From: Hymenobacter latericoloratus
GTDB taxonomy: Bacteria > Bacteroidota > Bacteroidia > Cytophagales > Hymenobacteraceae
Assembly (NCBI RefSeq): GCF_014199535.1
Contig: NZ_JACHNV010000003.1
Coordinates: 124,001-188,000, forward strand
DNA length: 64,000 nucleotides
Direction of reading: 5' to 3'
In this document: one piece after another, positions 1 through 9,429 of the stretch
How the letters are laid out: the number at the start of each line of letters is the position of its first letter
How positions within the stretch are numbered: the stretch's first letter is position 1
The notes under the pieces: model-generated
Database searches by the model: none
What the model was told of the DNA's origin: nothing
The model's input: the letters and a program-made list of their open reading frames with translations, nothing else
Position numbers and translations under genes: made by a program

Positions 1-1468
1 CCGCCGCCTGAAAATTGGCGGTCAGCTGCGCCGTAGCTTCCGGGGTTAGCTGCTCGGTGGCTAAGGTCAACTGCTTGATTTTGCTGTAGGCCAGGCGGTC
101 TATGAACAGCTTGGTCCAGGCAAACACATCATACTGCTGCACCAGGGCCCGCATGGAGGCCATACGATGTTCCTGCTCTTCCTCGGGCATCACCAGCGCG
201 TCGTGCATGGCCTCCGCCAGCTGGGCCGTATCCGTGGGGTTGATGATCAGGGCGTCGGATAGCTCCCGGGCGGCGCCGGCCCGCTCGCTCAGAATCAGCA
301 CGCCCCGGGTTTCCACCTTGCTGGCCACAAACTCTTTGGCTACCAGATTCATGCCGTCGCGCATGGGGGTTACCAGTGCTACCTCGGCCAGGCGGTACAA
401 GGCCGAAAGCTCTTCCAGCGGGAAGGAGCGGTAGAAGTAGTGAATGGGCGTCCAGGTAATGGTGCGGTACTGGGAATTGATGCGCCCCACGAGCTCATCA
501 ATTTCTTCCTTAAGAGAAGCGTACTGGGCCACCTGGTCGCGGGAAGGTACCACCACCATAATCAGGCTGACTTGCTCGCGCCACTCGGGGTAGCGTTGCA
601 GCAACACCTCAAACGCCCGCAGGCGCTCGGCAATGCCCTTGGAGTAGTCGAGCCGGTCGATGGAGAGGATAACGCGGGCATTATGCAGGGCGGCGCGGTA
701 CTCAGCCTCGTGCTGCCGGGCCCGCTCCGAGGCCGCTACCTGCGCGTACCGCTGGTAGTCAATGCCCATGGGGAAGGCATCAATCAGCACGGTGCGGTTG
801 GCGGTTTCAAGCTGCCCGTTCTGCGAAGAAAGCCCCAGCACCTGCGACACGGCGCTGAGGAAGTGGCGCATGTACCCGAAAGTGTGGAACCCGATGAGGT
901 CGGCGCCGAGCATGCCGCGCAGCAGCTCTGAGCGCCACGGCAGCGCCCGCACCAACTCGTAAGAAGGAAACGGGATGTGCAGAAAAAAGCCGATGGTGCA
1001 GTCGGGGCGGGCTTTGCGCAGCATCTCGGGTAGCAGCAGCAGCTGATAATCGTGCACCCAGATGGTATCCTCGGGGCCGGCCAGCTCCAGCACGGCCCGG
1101 CAGAATTTCTCGTTCACCGCAACGTAAGCCTCCCAATGGGCCTGCTCGTAGGTGGCGTACTGCGGGAAGTAATGAAAGGTAGGCCAGAGGGTAGAGTTAC
1201 TGAAGCCTTCGTAAAAGTCACGGATTTCCGATTCGGTCAGAAACACCGGCGCCATGCTGTCGGCGCTTAGTTCCTCCACAATGTATTGTTCTTCGGCCGC
1301 TGCTTCTACAAAGAGCCCCGGCCAGCCTACCCACACGTTGCCTTCCTGCCGGTAAATGGAGCCCAGTCCGGTGGCTAGCCCTCCTTCGCTGGGCTGAAAC
1401 GTAAGGCTATCTGCGGTGCGTTGAACTTTAGTAGGCAGGCGGTTAGAAACGATAATCGTGCGGGACAT
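1..1468 (-). CDS. otsA: Trehalose-6-phosphate synthase (GT20), 3' end cut by window edge
   Basis: Makes trehalose 6-phosphate from UDP-glucose and glucose 6-phosphate in the cytoplasm (osmoprotectant synthesis). The reading frame starts at an ATG at 1466-1468 (MSRTIIVSNRLP) and is open to base 1, giving about 489 residues. Visible GT20 hallmarks are WVHDYQLLLLPEMLR, GFHTFGYMRHFL, the UDP-binding DYSKGI and MRDGMNLVAKEFVA. A GT20 domain is about 460-470 residues, so it is nearly complete here. Because the frame stays open, a fused trehalose-phosphatase (OtsB) domain, common in Bacteroidota, probably follows outside the window; that part is inference. Confidence 0.93.
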   Translation of the reverse strand, partial: MSRTIIVSNRLPTKVQRTADSLTFQPSEGGLATGLGSIYRQEGNVWVGWPGLFVEAAAEEQYIVEELSADSMAPVFLTESEIRDFYEGFSNSTLWPTFHYFPQYATYEQAHWEAYVAVNEKFCRAVLELAGPEDTIWVHDYQLLLLPEMLRKARPDCTIGFFLHIPFPSYELVRALPWRSELLRGMLGADLIGFHTFGYMRHFLSAVSQVLGLSSQNGQLETANRTVLIDAFPMGIDYQRYAQVAASERARQHEAEYRAALHNARVILSIDRLDYSKGIAERLRAFEVLLQRYPEWREQVSLIMVVVPSRDQVAQYASLKEEIDELVGRINSQYRTITWTPIHYFYRSFPLEELSALYRLAEVALVTPMRDGMNLVAKEFVASKVETRGVLILSERAGAARELSDALIINPTDTAQLAEAMHDALVMPEEEQEHRMASMRALVQQYDVFAWTKLFIDRLAYSKIKQLTLATEQLTPEATAQLTANFQAA

Positions 1469-1707
1469 GAGCCGTGGCGAAATGATGATTATCCCTCCTT
1501 ACGGGAGAAAACGGCCTCTAGTCGTTATTTTTTCCGCCGCGTTGCCCCGGCGCCCTCGTAGCGCTGAGCTTAGCTAAACAGTAGCTGGCTGGGCGCCGGC
1601 CGGGCCGTTTTGGCTTAGCAGGCGGCTGTTGTTGCGGGGTAAAAAATTGCGAGCCATGCACTTGCCTGAAGCAGCCCAGCCGCCAGTTGCGGCCCGGCCT
1701 GCCGGCC

Positions 1708-1738
1708 AAAAAAAGTAGCGGACTACTGCCCGCTACTT
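1708..1738 (-). terminator. Rho-independent terminator of the sugar dehydrogenase
   Basis: A 9-bp perfect stem (1713-1721 with 1730-1738, loop 1722-1729) is followed on the minus strand by a run of T (the A-run at 1708-1714). It lies 35 bases after the stop of the minus-strand gene ending at 1773. Between it and the otsA start (1469-1707) I see no gene or clear signal. Confidence 0.75.
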
Positions 1739-1772
1739 TCTTCTTCCGACCAATGCGGCTCGGGGCGTTTGC

Positions 1773-2999
1773 CTACTGCCGGGCCACGCGGTAAATCACG
1801 CCGTTCGTATCATCCGACACCAGCAGCGCACCGTCGCGGCCAACGGCTACCCCTACCAGGCGGGCGAAGTGGGAGCGGTTATTATTTACCAGGAAGCCAG
1901 TCAGGAAATCGTCGAAGCGCACCGGCTGGCCGTTTTCGAAGTGAACCCGCACCACCTTGTAGCCCACGGGCGTACTCCGGTTCCAGGAGCCGCGCAGGGC
2001 CACAAACGCATCGTTCTGGTACTCGGCCGGAAACTGCTGACCCGTGTAGAACACCATGGCCATGGGCGCCGAGTGGGCCTGGTAGGTAAGGGTGGGCAGC
2101 GTGGTCAGGGCTTTGTACTGGGCGTACGTGGTGTCGCCCCGGGGCCGGTCGGAGGGGTTGTACTTACCTTCCCCGTAGATGTAGGGCCAGCCGTAGTTGG
2201 CGCCCCGCACAATTTTGTTAAGCTCCTCCTTCTGCTCGTCGTCGCCCAGCCAGTCGATGCCGTGGTCCAGGCCCCACAGCTCCCGGGTTTGGGGGTGCCA
2301 GCCGAACCCAATGGTATTGCGCAGCCCTTTGGCGTAAATCTGCCGGTTAGAGCCGTCGGGCTCGGCCACCAGCAGGGTGGCGTTTTCCTTATTGGGCTCG
2401 GGGCAGGAATTGCAGGTGCTGCCCACCGATAGGTACAGCTTGCCATCGGGCCCGAAGGCAATGGTGCGGTTGGGGTGCTGGCCTCCGTCGGGCAGGTCGC
2501 GCAGCAGCGTCTGGGGCGTCATCAGGGTGCCGTCCATGTTGATGGTAGCCACGTAGAGCTCCTTAACGGCCACAATGTAGAGCCGGCCGTTCTGGATGGC
2601 CAGCCCGTGCGCCTGCCGGATGTTGGCTACCGTTTCCTGACGGTCGGCGGTGCCGTCGCCGTTCGTGTCCTGGAGCAGCAGCACCTTGCCCGCTTCCCGG
2701 TCCGTAACGTACACGTGGCCAGCGCTGCTGACGGCCATAATCCGGGGCTTGCCCACATTTTCCGCAAACTTACCAACGGTAAAGCCTGCGGGCACCCGCA
2801 GCTGCTGCACATTCGCGGCCGAGGCGGGCAGCAGGGCGGGATAAAATACAAAGCCCTTAATCTGCGCGGTAGTCGGCTCGTCTTCGTTTTCCGGAATCAT
2901 TGATTCCCAGAAGTCTTCCTCGTCGTCATCGTTGCTGCAGGCGCTCAGGCCGGCCGTGGAGAGAAGAAGTGCGAGGGTAAACTTAGCCCATGTTTTCAT
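1773..2999 (-). CDS. PQQ-dependent sugar dehydrogenase (sorbosone/glucose dehydrogenase family) lipoprotein
   Basis: Probably a periplasmic oxidoreductase that oxidises an aldose using PQQ. Of 408 residues, the N-terminus is a lipoprotein signal with lipobox LSAC (Cys about 21), followed by an acidic linker and a six-bladed propeller typical of the GDH/sorbosone family: GLAIQNGRLYI, TIAFGPDGKLYLSVGS, GLRNTIGFGWHP, ELWGLDHGIDWLGDD and GANYGWPYIYGEGKYN. The C-terminal blade ends in LLVSDDTNGVIYRV. Cysteines in STCNSCPEP lie in a loop seen in this family. It is monocistronic with its own terminator. The exact sugar substrate cannot be read from the sequence. Confidence 0.85.
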   Translation of the reverse strand: MKTWAKFTLALLLSTAGLSACSNDDDEEDFWESMIPENEDEPTTAQIKGFVFYPALLPASAANVQQLRVPAGFTVGKFAENVGKPRIMAVSSAGHVYVTDREAGKVLLLQDTNGDGTADRQETVANIRQAHGLAIQNGRLYIVAVKELYVATINMDGTLMTPQTLLRDLPDGGQHPNRTIAFGPDGKLYLSVGSTCNSCPEPNKENATLLVAEPDGSNRQIYAKGLRNTIGFGWHPQTRELWGLDHGIDWLGDDEQKEELNKIVRGANYGWPYIYGEGKYNPSDRPRGDTTYAQYKALTTLPTLTYQAHSAPMAMVFYTGQQFPAEYQNDAFVALRGSWNRSTPVGYKVVRVHFENGQPVRFDDFLTGFLVNNNRSHFARLVGVAVGRDGALLVSDDTNGVIYRVARQ

Positions 3000-3190
3000 C
3001 CTGACGAACGGTTAGGTAGGGTAGGCTAGACGTAACGCATGAACCTGATAGTGGTTGCTGTTCAGCTGGTTATGCGCTGGGGCTAAGCAACTGGAGCGGC
3101 GTTTTTCCGGCGCTACGCCGGGGCCTGATATGCCTTCAGAAGCAAACCGCGGGGGGAGGGCGGGAGCTGGGAAGCTGCACTGCTGGACTG

Positions 3191-3229
3191 AAAAAGAAAA
3201 AACCCGCTTATCAGATTGATAAGCGGGTT
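3191..3229 (-). terminator. Terminator of tRNA-Glu
   Basis: A 12-bp perfect stem (3201-3212 with 3218-3229, 5-base loop) is followed on the minus strand by an almost pure T tract (A-rich 3191-3200). It lies 32 bases past the tRNA 3' end. The remaining bases 3000-3190 between it and the dehydrogenase start hold no gene I can support. Confidence 0.85.
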
Positions 3230-3260
3230 TCTCAGGAAGAGAGCCCAAACGGGAGGCGAG

Positions 3261-3332
3261 TAGTCCGTAGGGGAATCGAACCCCTGTTGGCAGAATGAAA
3301 ATCTGCAGTCCTAACCCCTAGACGAACGGACC
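3261..3332 (-). tRNA. tRNA-Glu (anticodon UUC)
   Basis: The minus strand folds into a full cloverleaf of 72 bases. The acceptor stem is GGTCCGT with ACGGACT (G-U at 1-72), the discriminator base is A and no CCA is encoded. The anticodon arm is GCAGA-TTTTCAT-TCTGC, giving anticodon TTC. The T arm is AGGGG-TTCGATT-CCCCT. It is a single gene with its own consensus promoter upstream and terminator downstream. Confidence 0.97.
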
Positions 3333-3364
3333 AGATGACGCGGCCTTGTTCCGTTTTGGTGATG

Positions 3365-3394
3365 CAAAGATAGGAAGCCAAACATTCAGCGCAA
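3365..3394 (-). promoter_or_regulatory. Consensus Bacteroidota sigma promoter of tRNA-Glu
   Basis: On the minus strand TTG (complement of 3392-3394), 19 bases, then TATCTTTG (complement of 3365-3372): an exact match to the Bacteroidota pattern TTTG/TTG-N19-TAnnTTTG. The tRNA 5' end is 33 bases further. The stretch 3395-3540 shows no gene. Confidence 0.8.
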
Positions 3395-3540
3395 TACCCG
3401 GTTTAGAAAAAAATCTGCCCTGAGGGGTAAATAGGCTGATTTTCAAGCCGAAATTTTTTGGCGGATAAAGCTAGCGGCTACCGGGATGCCAGTGCTTTCA
3501 GAAGTTCTCCCAGGGCCTTATTATAGGATATTGGGTTTGA

Positions 3541-4641
<1,101 letters not shown>

Positions 4642-4643
4642 GC

Positions 4644-4715
4644 CGTTTTCCTAATGAGCAACAAAAAAGGGCTGCCCACGTGGGCAGCCCTTTTTTGTTG
4701 CTCATTAGGAAAACG
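4644..4715. terminator. 72-base perfect palindrome containing the gapA terminator
   Basis: Bases 4644-4679 are the exact reverse complement of 4680-4715: 36 bp per arm with no spacer and no mismatch. The inner part, 4663-4696, is an ordinary bidirectional terminator (A6-GGGCTGCCC and its complement, T6). The outer 19-20 bases per arm are not needed for termination. The palindrome starts two bases after the gapA stop. Confidence 0.9.
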
Positions 4716-4826
4716 AGTAATTGAGTAAGGTGCTGATAACTTCTAGTGGAGCGTATTCATAAGGTAGCTGTAACAGATTAAGCTGCTAATGATATAATTG
4801 AGTAACTGAGGAAAATGCTGATCGGA
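4714..4826 (+). repeat. Octamer-period repeats, two direct copies after gapA
   Basis: GAGTAATTGAGTAAGG at 4715-4730 followed by TGCTGATAAC, and again GAGTAACTGAGGAAAA at 4800-4815 followed by TGCTGATCGG. Units are 8 bases long with TAA in most units. The copies are 85 bases apart. An inverted relative lies at 4929-4958. Confidence 0.6.
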
Positions 4827-4928
4827 TGGGTTTGAGCGAGGAGAAGGGGTAGGGTGCGGAACCGGAAACGCCGGGGAAATGCCGTAGCTGCTCACTCACT
4901 ACCTTTGCCTGCCTCGCCGAAAAGCTTT

Positions 4929-4958
4929 ACTCAGCTACTCCGTTACTCAGCTCCTCTC
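4929..4958 (-). repeat. Inverted octamer-period repeat before the lipid kinase start
   Basis: The run TTACTCAG CTACTCCG TTACTCAG CTCC ends only a few bases before the likely GTG start at 4962. It is the reverse complement of the GAGTAACn units found after gapA and at 5825-5859. If translation began at the GTG at 4854, these repeats would be coding, which argues for the later start. Confidence 0.6.
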
Positions 4959-4961
4959 TCC

Positions 4962-5828
4962 GTGCGCATCTGCTTTATTCTGAACCCTACTTCCGGCACC
5001 AACCGCACCCAGGACGTGCCCGCGCTGCTCACGCGCTATGCCACGGCCGCCGGCGCCGACTTCGAAATCAGGCCCACGCAATACGCCGGGCACGGGGAGG
5101 AGCTGGCCCGCCAGGCCGCCGCTGAGGGGTGCCGGGTGGTGGTAGCCGTGGGCGGCGACGGCACGGTGAATGAGGTGGCGCGCGGGTTGCTGAGGAGCAC
5201 GGCGGCCCTGGGCATCGTGCCCCGCGGCTCGGGCAATGGCCTGGCCCGCCACCTGCGCCTACCCCTCGATTTGCCGGGAGCCGTGCGCCGGGCCTGCCAG
5301 CCCACGTTTCAGCGCATCGACGCGGGCCGCATCAATGGGCGCTGGTTTTTCTGCACGGCGGGCCTGGGGTTTGATGCCCACGTCAGCAAGAAGTTTGCCC
5401 AGGCCGGCACGCGGGGGCTGAGTACCTACGTGAAGGTAGCCCTGCGCGAATACCGCTCTTACCGGCCCGTACCGGTGCAAGTGGAGCTGAACGGGCAGGT
5501 AGTGGAAACCAGCTGCTACGTGCTGGCCTTCGCCAATGCCGCCCAGTACGGCAACAATGCCTACATCGCGCCCCGCGCCAACATTCAGGATGGGCTGCTG
5601 GATGTGTGCCTGATTGATGCGCTGCCTTTGCTGCGGGCCGTGCGGGTAGGGGTAGGGCTGGCCCTGGGTACCCTGCCTACCTCCGGCGGCGCCGTGTACC
5701 ACACCAGCCACCACATCCGCGTCCGAACCCGGCATCCGCTGGGCTTCCATGTTGATGGCGACTACGCCGGCGACGCCACCGAGTTTGAAGTGCAACTCAC
5801 GCCCCTGGCCCTGGAGGTAGCGGTGTAG
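4962..5828 (+). CDS. Diacylglycerol kinase-like lipid kinase (YegS/BmrU family)
   Basis: Probably phosphorylates diacylglycerol or a related lipid (long-chain-base kinase / DAGK catalytic superfamily) with ATP at the inner membrane. About 288 residues. Hallmarks are ILNPTSGTNRT near the N-terminus, the nucleotide-binding VVAVGGDGTVNEVARGL, PRGSGNGLARHL, and the C-terminal DGLLDVCLIDALP and VDGDY. I choose the GTG at 4962 (VRICFILNP) because family members start at this point; the in-frame GTG at 4854 would add 36 residues encoded by repeat DNA. The stop codon overlaps an inverted repeat that reaches the next start codon. Confidence 0.85.
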   Translation: MRICFILNPTSGTNRTQDVPALLTRYATAAGADFEIRPTQYAGHGEELARQAAAEGCRVVVAVGGDGTVNEVARGLLRSTAALGIVPRGSGNGLARHLRLPLDLPGAVRRACQPTFQRIDAGRINGRWFFCTAGLGFDAHVSKKFAQAGTRGLSTYVKVALREYRSYRPVPVQVELNGQVVETSCYVLAFANAAQYGNNAYIAPRANIQDGLLDVCLIDALPLLRAVRVGVGLALGTLPTSGGAVYHTSHHIRVRTRHPLGFHVDGDYAGDATEFEVQLTPLALEVAV

Positions 5829-5906
5829 CGAGTAACGGAGTAGCGGAGTAACTGAGTAAATTTGCCGCTTCCAGCACCATTACTCAGTTACTCCGTTACT
5901 CGCTAC
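5825..5906. repeat. Inverted octamer repeat filling the whole gap between two genes
   Basis: The left arm 5825-5842 (includes the kinase TAG stop) pairs perfectly with 5889-5906 (abuts the next ATG). 5851-5859 pairs with 5880-5888. The only interruption is one extra 8-base unit, 5843-5850. The left arm is built of GAGTAACG / GAGTAGCG / GAGTAACT / GAGTAA units and puts stop codons in all three frames within 31 bases of the gene's own stop. Confidence 0.85.
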
Positions 5907-6251
5907 ATGAAGTCCAATAAAAACCGCCGCGAAGGGGTCGTGTACTCCACCAACCCCGATTTTGAATACCAGGAAACCGGCGACGAAGCCGTGGCTACCC
6001 TGCCTCCCCAACAGCAAAACCTGCGCGTGCAGCTTGATAAAAAAGCCCGGGGTGGCAAGCAGGTTACGCTTATCACGGGCTTTGTAGGGCAGGAGGCTGA
6101 TTTGCAGGAGCTGGGCAAGCTGCTCAAGACCAAATGCGCGGTAGGCGGCAACGTGAAGGATGGCGAAATCCTCATCCAGGGCGACTTCCGCGACAAGGTG
6201 ATGGCCGTGCTGCTGGAGAAGGGCTACAAAGCCAAGAAAGCCGGCGGGTAG
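5907..6251 (+). CDS. Translation initiation factor SUI1/eIF1-like protein (YciH family)
   Basis: Small cytosolic RNA/ribosome-binding protein of the SUI1/eIF1 family, which in bacteria (YciH) affects start-codon selection fidelity. 114 residues with SUI1 domain about 45-110: [23 protein letters not shown], then [13 protein letters not shown] and [12 protein letters not shown]. The ATG at 5907 directly follows the right arm of an inverted repeat. An upstream in-frame start at 5862 would encode repeat sequence and is rejected. Confidence 0.88.
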   Translation: MKSNKNRREGVVYSTNPDFEYQETGDEAVATLPPQQQNLRVQLDKKARGGKQVTLITGFVGQEADLQELGKLLKTKCAVGGNVKDGEILIQGDFRDKVMAVLLEKGYKAKKAGG

Positions 6252-6270
6252 AACAGCTAGCTTTCGTGGC

Positions 6271-7017
6271 TTACTGAGCGCGCAGGTAGCGCAACGCCCG
6301 CTCTACATCCTCGGGCGTATCAATACCAATGGTTTCCAGCTCGGTTTCCGCCGTCAGGATGCGGTAGCCGTGCTCCAGCCACCGCAGCTGCTCCAGGCTT
6401 TCGGCTAGTTCTAGTGCAGAAGGCGGGAGCTGGGTTATTTCGGCCAGCACATCGGGGCGGTAGGCGTAGAGGCCGATGTGGCGCAGGTAGCGGTGGTGCT
6501 GCAGCCAGTTGGCCGGGTCCTGCTGCCGCTGATAGGGTAGGGGGTGGCGGCTAAAGTACAGGGCGTGGCCGGCCGCGTCGCGCACTACCTTGGGCAGGTG
6601 GGGGCTAAACAGTTCTTCCTTATTCACAACCGGCTTAACCAGCGTGGCCAGCTGGGGCGGCTGGGGCTGGTCGAAAAGGCGCACCAGGGCATCAATCTGG
6701 GCCGGGTGAATGAAGGGTTCGTCGCCTTGGATGTTGATGATGCAGTCGGCGGTAGTCTGGAGCTGCTGGTAGGCATCCCAGATGCGGTCGGTGCCGCTGG
6801 GGTGGTCGGCGGAAGTCAGCACGGCCTCGCCGCCAAAGCCGCGCACGTGCGCCAGAATTCGCTCGTCGTCGGTGGCTACTATCACCCGGCTCAGGCTGGC
6901 TTGCCGGGCCTGGGCTACTACGCGCTGAATCATGGACTGGCCCGCCAGATCAACCAGCGGCTTGCCGGGCAGGCGGGTGGAAGCGTAGCGGGCGGGGATG
7001 ATGCCAATGGCTTGCAT
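6271..7017 (-). CDS. kdsB: 3-deoxy-manno-octulosonate cytidylyltransferase (CMP-KDO synthetase)
   Basis: Activates KDO with CTP to give CMP-KDO, needed for lipopolysaccharide inner core assembly in the cytosol. 248 residues, normal length. N-terminal IIPARYASTRLPGKPLVDL, then VIVATDDERI, the sugar-binding SADHPSGTDRI, INIQGDEPFIHP, YFSRHPLPYQR, and the C-terminal IGIDTPEDVERA. Start chosen at MQAIGIIPARY (7017), the usual family N-terminus; the frame runs upstream to 7065 without homology. It converges on the SUI1 gene with 19 bases between the stops. Confidence 0.95.
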   Translation of the reverse strand: MQAIGIIPARYASTRLPGKPLVDLAGQSMIQRVVAQARQASLSRVIVATDDERILAHVRGFGGEAVLTSADHPSGTDRIWDAYQQLQTTADCIINIQGDEPFIHPAQIDALVRLFDQPQPPQLATLVKPVVNKEELFSPHLPKVVRDAAGHALYFSRHPLPYQRQQDPANWLQHHRYLRHIGLYAYRPDVLAEITQLPPSALELAESLEQLRWLEHGYRILTAETELETIGIDTPEDVERALRYLRAQ

Positions 7018-7278
7018 GTGCGGACGGGGGTAGGGTGAAGTCCTGCAAAAAACGGGAATTTCCACTCACCAGCCCCGGTAGTCAGTTTCAAGGAGAAGCG
7101 GCAGCAGCCCGGCCCGCCTATGAAAACGGGAATGTCCTGAAATCAAGCAATAAAAAAGCCTGGGCGTCATATAGTAGCGCGGGCTTTCGGCCGATTCCGT
7201 AACTTTCGGCAAACTTTATGTACGCCGGCAGTGACTTTCTCTCACCGGCCTGCTCATTGCCTTTCCGCCTCCCCTAGT

Positions 7279-8313
7279 ATGTTCCGATTTTCGTTGCTGA
7301 CCACCGCGCTTGCCCTCACTGGTTTCACTGCTGCGGCCGGGCCCCGGCCAGTGGCGCCGCCTGATTCCATCGGGGTGGAGTACCGCAACAACATTATGCT
7401 GATCAAGCACCGCGTGGGACCCGGCGAAACTCTGTACGGGTTGGCTCGCCGCTACAAGGTACCCGTAGAGCAGATTGTGGAGGCTAACTCGGGACAGAAG
7501 GGCGCTTTGGTAACCGGCCAGGTAGTGCTGGTGCCGCGCAGCCGCGTTGTGCTCAGCCAGCCGGCGGCCCCGCGTACGGCAGCTGCGGCCACTTCCACTT
7601 CGGCGGCTATCCGCTCCTTGCCCACGGATGCGCGCGGCAACCGCATCTATAAGGTAGAGCCCGGCGTGACGCTGTTTGCCATTGCCCGCCGCTTCCAGAC
7701 GACTCCCGCCGAGCTGTACCGGCTCAATAACTTCCCGGCCAACTACAACGTGCGCGTAGGCCAGACGGTGATTGTGGCTGCTGGATCAGGTAGCACGCCT
7801 GCCCCGGCTCGTGTCGCCACTCCAGCTCCGACAGCAACTGCCCCAGTTCGCCCCGCACCAACAACCCGCCCGGAGCGCGACGATGAGGCCGAACGAGATG
7901 CCCGGGAAACCCGGGAACGAGAGGCCCGGGAGCGGGCCGCCCGCGAACGGGCCCGCGACTCGGCAGCTTCCGCAGCAACGCCGGCTACCCCGGCTGCTGA
8001 AGACCCTGATAAGGACCGGGGCCCCTCCCGCGCCAGCGAAATTGTGCGCCGGGTGTCGGAAAGCGGCCTGGCCACGGCCATTCAGACGGATGCTTCCGAC
8101 AAGTACCTGGCCCTGCACAAAACCGCTCCGGTAGGTACCATTATGCAGGTGCGCAACATCATGAACGGGCAGTCGGTGTACGTGCGCGTGATTGGGCCTC
8201 TGCCCGATACGGGCGAGAATACCAACATTCTGGTTCGCCTCTCCAAGAAAGCCGTGCAGCGCCTGGCTACCCCCGACCAGCGCTTCCGCGTAGAAACCAG
8301 CTACGTGCCGTAG
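7279..8313 (+). CDS. Secreted LysM protein with C-terminal RlpA-like barrel
   Basis: Probably a periplasmic peptidoglycan-binding protein. About 344 residues: signal peptide (MFRFSLLTTALALTGFTAAAG), LysM 1 (IKHRVGPGETLYGLARRYKV to VVLVPR, about 40-85), LysM 2 (YKVEPGVTLFAIARRF to VIVAA, about 115-160), a Pro/Ala/Thr then Arg/Glu-rich linker, and a C-terminal stretch (ALHKTAPVGTIMQVRN, VYVRVIGPLP, VRLSKKAVQRL) resembling the double-psi barrel of RlpA. The usual RlpA Asp in NDRGP is not present, so lytic activity is doubtful. Start set at 7279, where the signal peptide begins; the frame is open from 7231. 7018-7278 upstream shows no other gene. Confidence 0.85.
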   Translation: MFRFSLLTTALALTGFTAAAGPRPVAPPDSIGVEYRNNIMLIKHRVGPGETLYGLARRYKVPVEQIVEANSGQKGALVTGQVVLVPRSRVVLSQPAAPRTAAAATSTSAAIRSLPTDARGNRIYKVEPGVTLFAIARRFQTTPAELYRLNNFPANYNVRVGQTVIVAAGSGSTPAPARVATPAPTATAPVRPAPTTRPERDDEAERDARETREREARERAARERARDSAASAATPATPAAEDPDKDRGPSRASEIVRRVSESGLATAIQTDASDKYLALHKTAPVGTIMQVRNIMNGQSVYVRVIGPLPDTGENTNILVRLSKKAVQRLATPDQRFRVETSYVP

Positions 8314-8315
8314 CA

Positions 8316-8415
8316 GTGAACTAGTGAGCTGGTGAGTTGACGTTCTGGCTGCTCCACTTGTGCGGATTGCACTACCGGATCATCAGCTCACCAGTTCACC
8401 AACTCACTAGTTCAC
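8316..8415. repeat. Inverted octamer repeat spanning the gap to the DUF2400 gene
   Basis: Left arm: GTGAACTA GTGAGCTG GTGAGTTG at 8316-8339, starting two bases after the LysM gene stop. Right arm: CAGCTCAC CAGTTCAC CAACTCAC TAGTTCAC at 8384-8415, ending three bases before the next ATG (8419). The right arm's reverse complement differs from the left arm at 2 of 24 positions. Stop codons fall in all three frames of the left arm. Confidence 0.85.
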
Positions 8416-8418
8416 CTT

Positions 8419-9177
8419 ATGAATCACGCTCAGGTTCGGGCCCTGCTCGACGAAAAATATCTTCACTACGACCAGCCCGGCTTCATTCTGGCCGACCCGG
8501 TTAGCATTCCGCACCGCTTTACCCAGCGGCAGGATGTAGAAATCAGCGGTTTATTCGCGGCTCTGCTGGCCTGGGGGCGCCGGCCTACCATCATCAGTAA
8601 GTGCACGGAGTTGCTGCGCCGCATGGACGATGCGCCGTATCAATTCATCACCCAACACCACGACGAGGACCTGAAAAAGCTGCTGGGCTTCTGCCACCGC
8701 ACCTTCTGCGACACCGACCTCTTATACTTCGTGCACTGGCTGCGCTGGTTTTACGCTGACCATGATACACTGGAAGATGCTTTCCTGGTAGGCAGCACCC
8801 AAAAGGAACGGCTGGAGAACTTCCACAATCTGTTCTTTAGCCTCGACGACGCGCCCCAGCGCACCCGCAAGCACGTGGCTACCCCCGCCCGCGGCTCGGC
8901 CTGCAAGCGCGTGAACATGTACCTGCGCTGGATGGTGCGCCCCGACCCGCGCGGCGTCGATTTCGGCCTCTGGACCCGCCTTTCCCCCGCCGACCTCATC
9001 TGCCCCTGCGATGTGCACGTGGAGCGCGTGGCGCGCCGCCTGGGCCTGCTGGAACGCAAGCAGGTGGACTGGCTGGCCGCCGAAGAGCTCACCACCCACC
9101 TCCGCACCCTCGACCCCCTGGACCCCGTGAAGTACGATTTTGCCTTGTTCGGGCTGGGCGTGGAAGGGGAGATGTAA
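8419..9177 (+). CDS. DUF2400 / TIGR02757 family protein
   Basis: 252-residue cytosolic protein of a conserved family of unknown function found across Bacteroidota and other bacteria. Recognisable parts are DPVSIPHRFTQRQDVEISGL, LLAWGRR, CHRTFCDTDLLYF, RKHVATPARGSACKRVNMYLRWMVR, DFGLWTRLSP, ICPCDVHVERVARRLGLLERK and DPLDPVKYDFALFGLGV. The helical, HhH-like C-terminal part is reminiscent of nucleic acid-binding proteins, but no activity can be assigned. Start is the ATG right after the repeat arm. Confidence 0.88.
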   Translation: MNHAQVRALLDEKYLHYDQPGFILADPVSIPHRFTQRQDVEISGLFAALLAWGRRPTIISKCTELLRRMDDAPYQFITQHHDEDLKKLLGFCHRTFCDTDLLYFVHWLRWFYADHDTLEDAFLVGSTQKERLENFHNLFFSLDDAPQRTRKHVATPARGSACKRVNMYLRWMVRPDPRGVDFGLWTRLSPADLICPCDVHVERVARRLGLLERKQVDWLAAEELTTHLRTLDPLDPVKYDFALFGLGVEGEM

Positions 9178-9345
9178 TGAAGTGAAGAGGTGATGAAGTG
9201 ATAAGTGAATGGTAAGGAGGCAGAAAGTAAGCTGAGGAATCAGCAGCCTCTTTATTCATTTGTGCAGGATGAAAGTTTGTTAGTCCTATTACCGGTTATC
9301 CATTACCGCTTACCTGTCACTTGTCACCCTCTCACCAGATATTCC
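9178..9345. repeat. Imperfect octamer-period inverted repeat upstream of mutS2
   Basis: Directly after the TAA at 9175-9177 comes GTGAAGAG GTGATGAA GTGATAAG TGAATGGTAAG (about 9182-9216), with stops in all three frames. At 9290-9340 a degenerate inverted copy (GGTTATCCATTACCGCTTAC, then CACTTGTCACCCTCTCACC) occurs. Between them is about 70 bases of non-repeat DNA. 9346-9429 contains TATCTTCG (9379-9386), a possible -7 element for mutS2. Confidence 0.65.
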
Positions 9346-9429
9346 AATTATTGAATCTTTCCCGCCCTCGCGAGTGTTTATCTTCGCATTCCCATTCTAT
9401 TACCAAGTACCTACTACCAACTACTTCGT

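Noticed and set aside
4854..4961. N-terminal extension of the lipid kinase from the GTG at 4854
   Set aside because: It would translate octamer repeat DNA; family proteins start at about 4962.
4714..9345. CRISPR-like interpretation of the short repeats
   Set aside because: Units are 8 bases with no unique spacers and no cas genes; arms are inverted, not a direct-repeat array.
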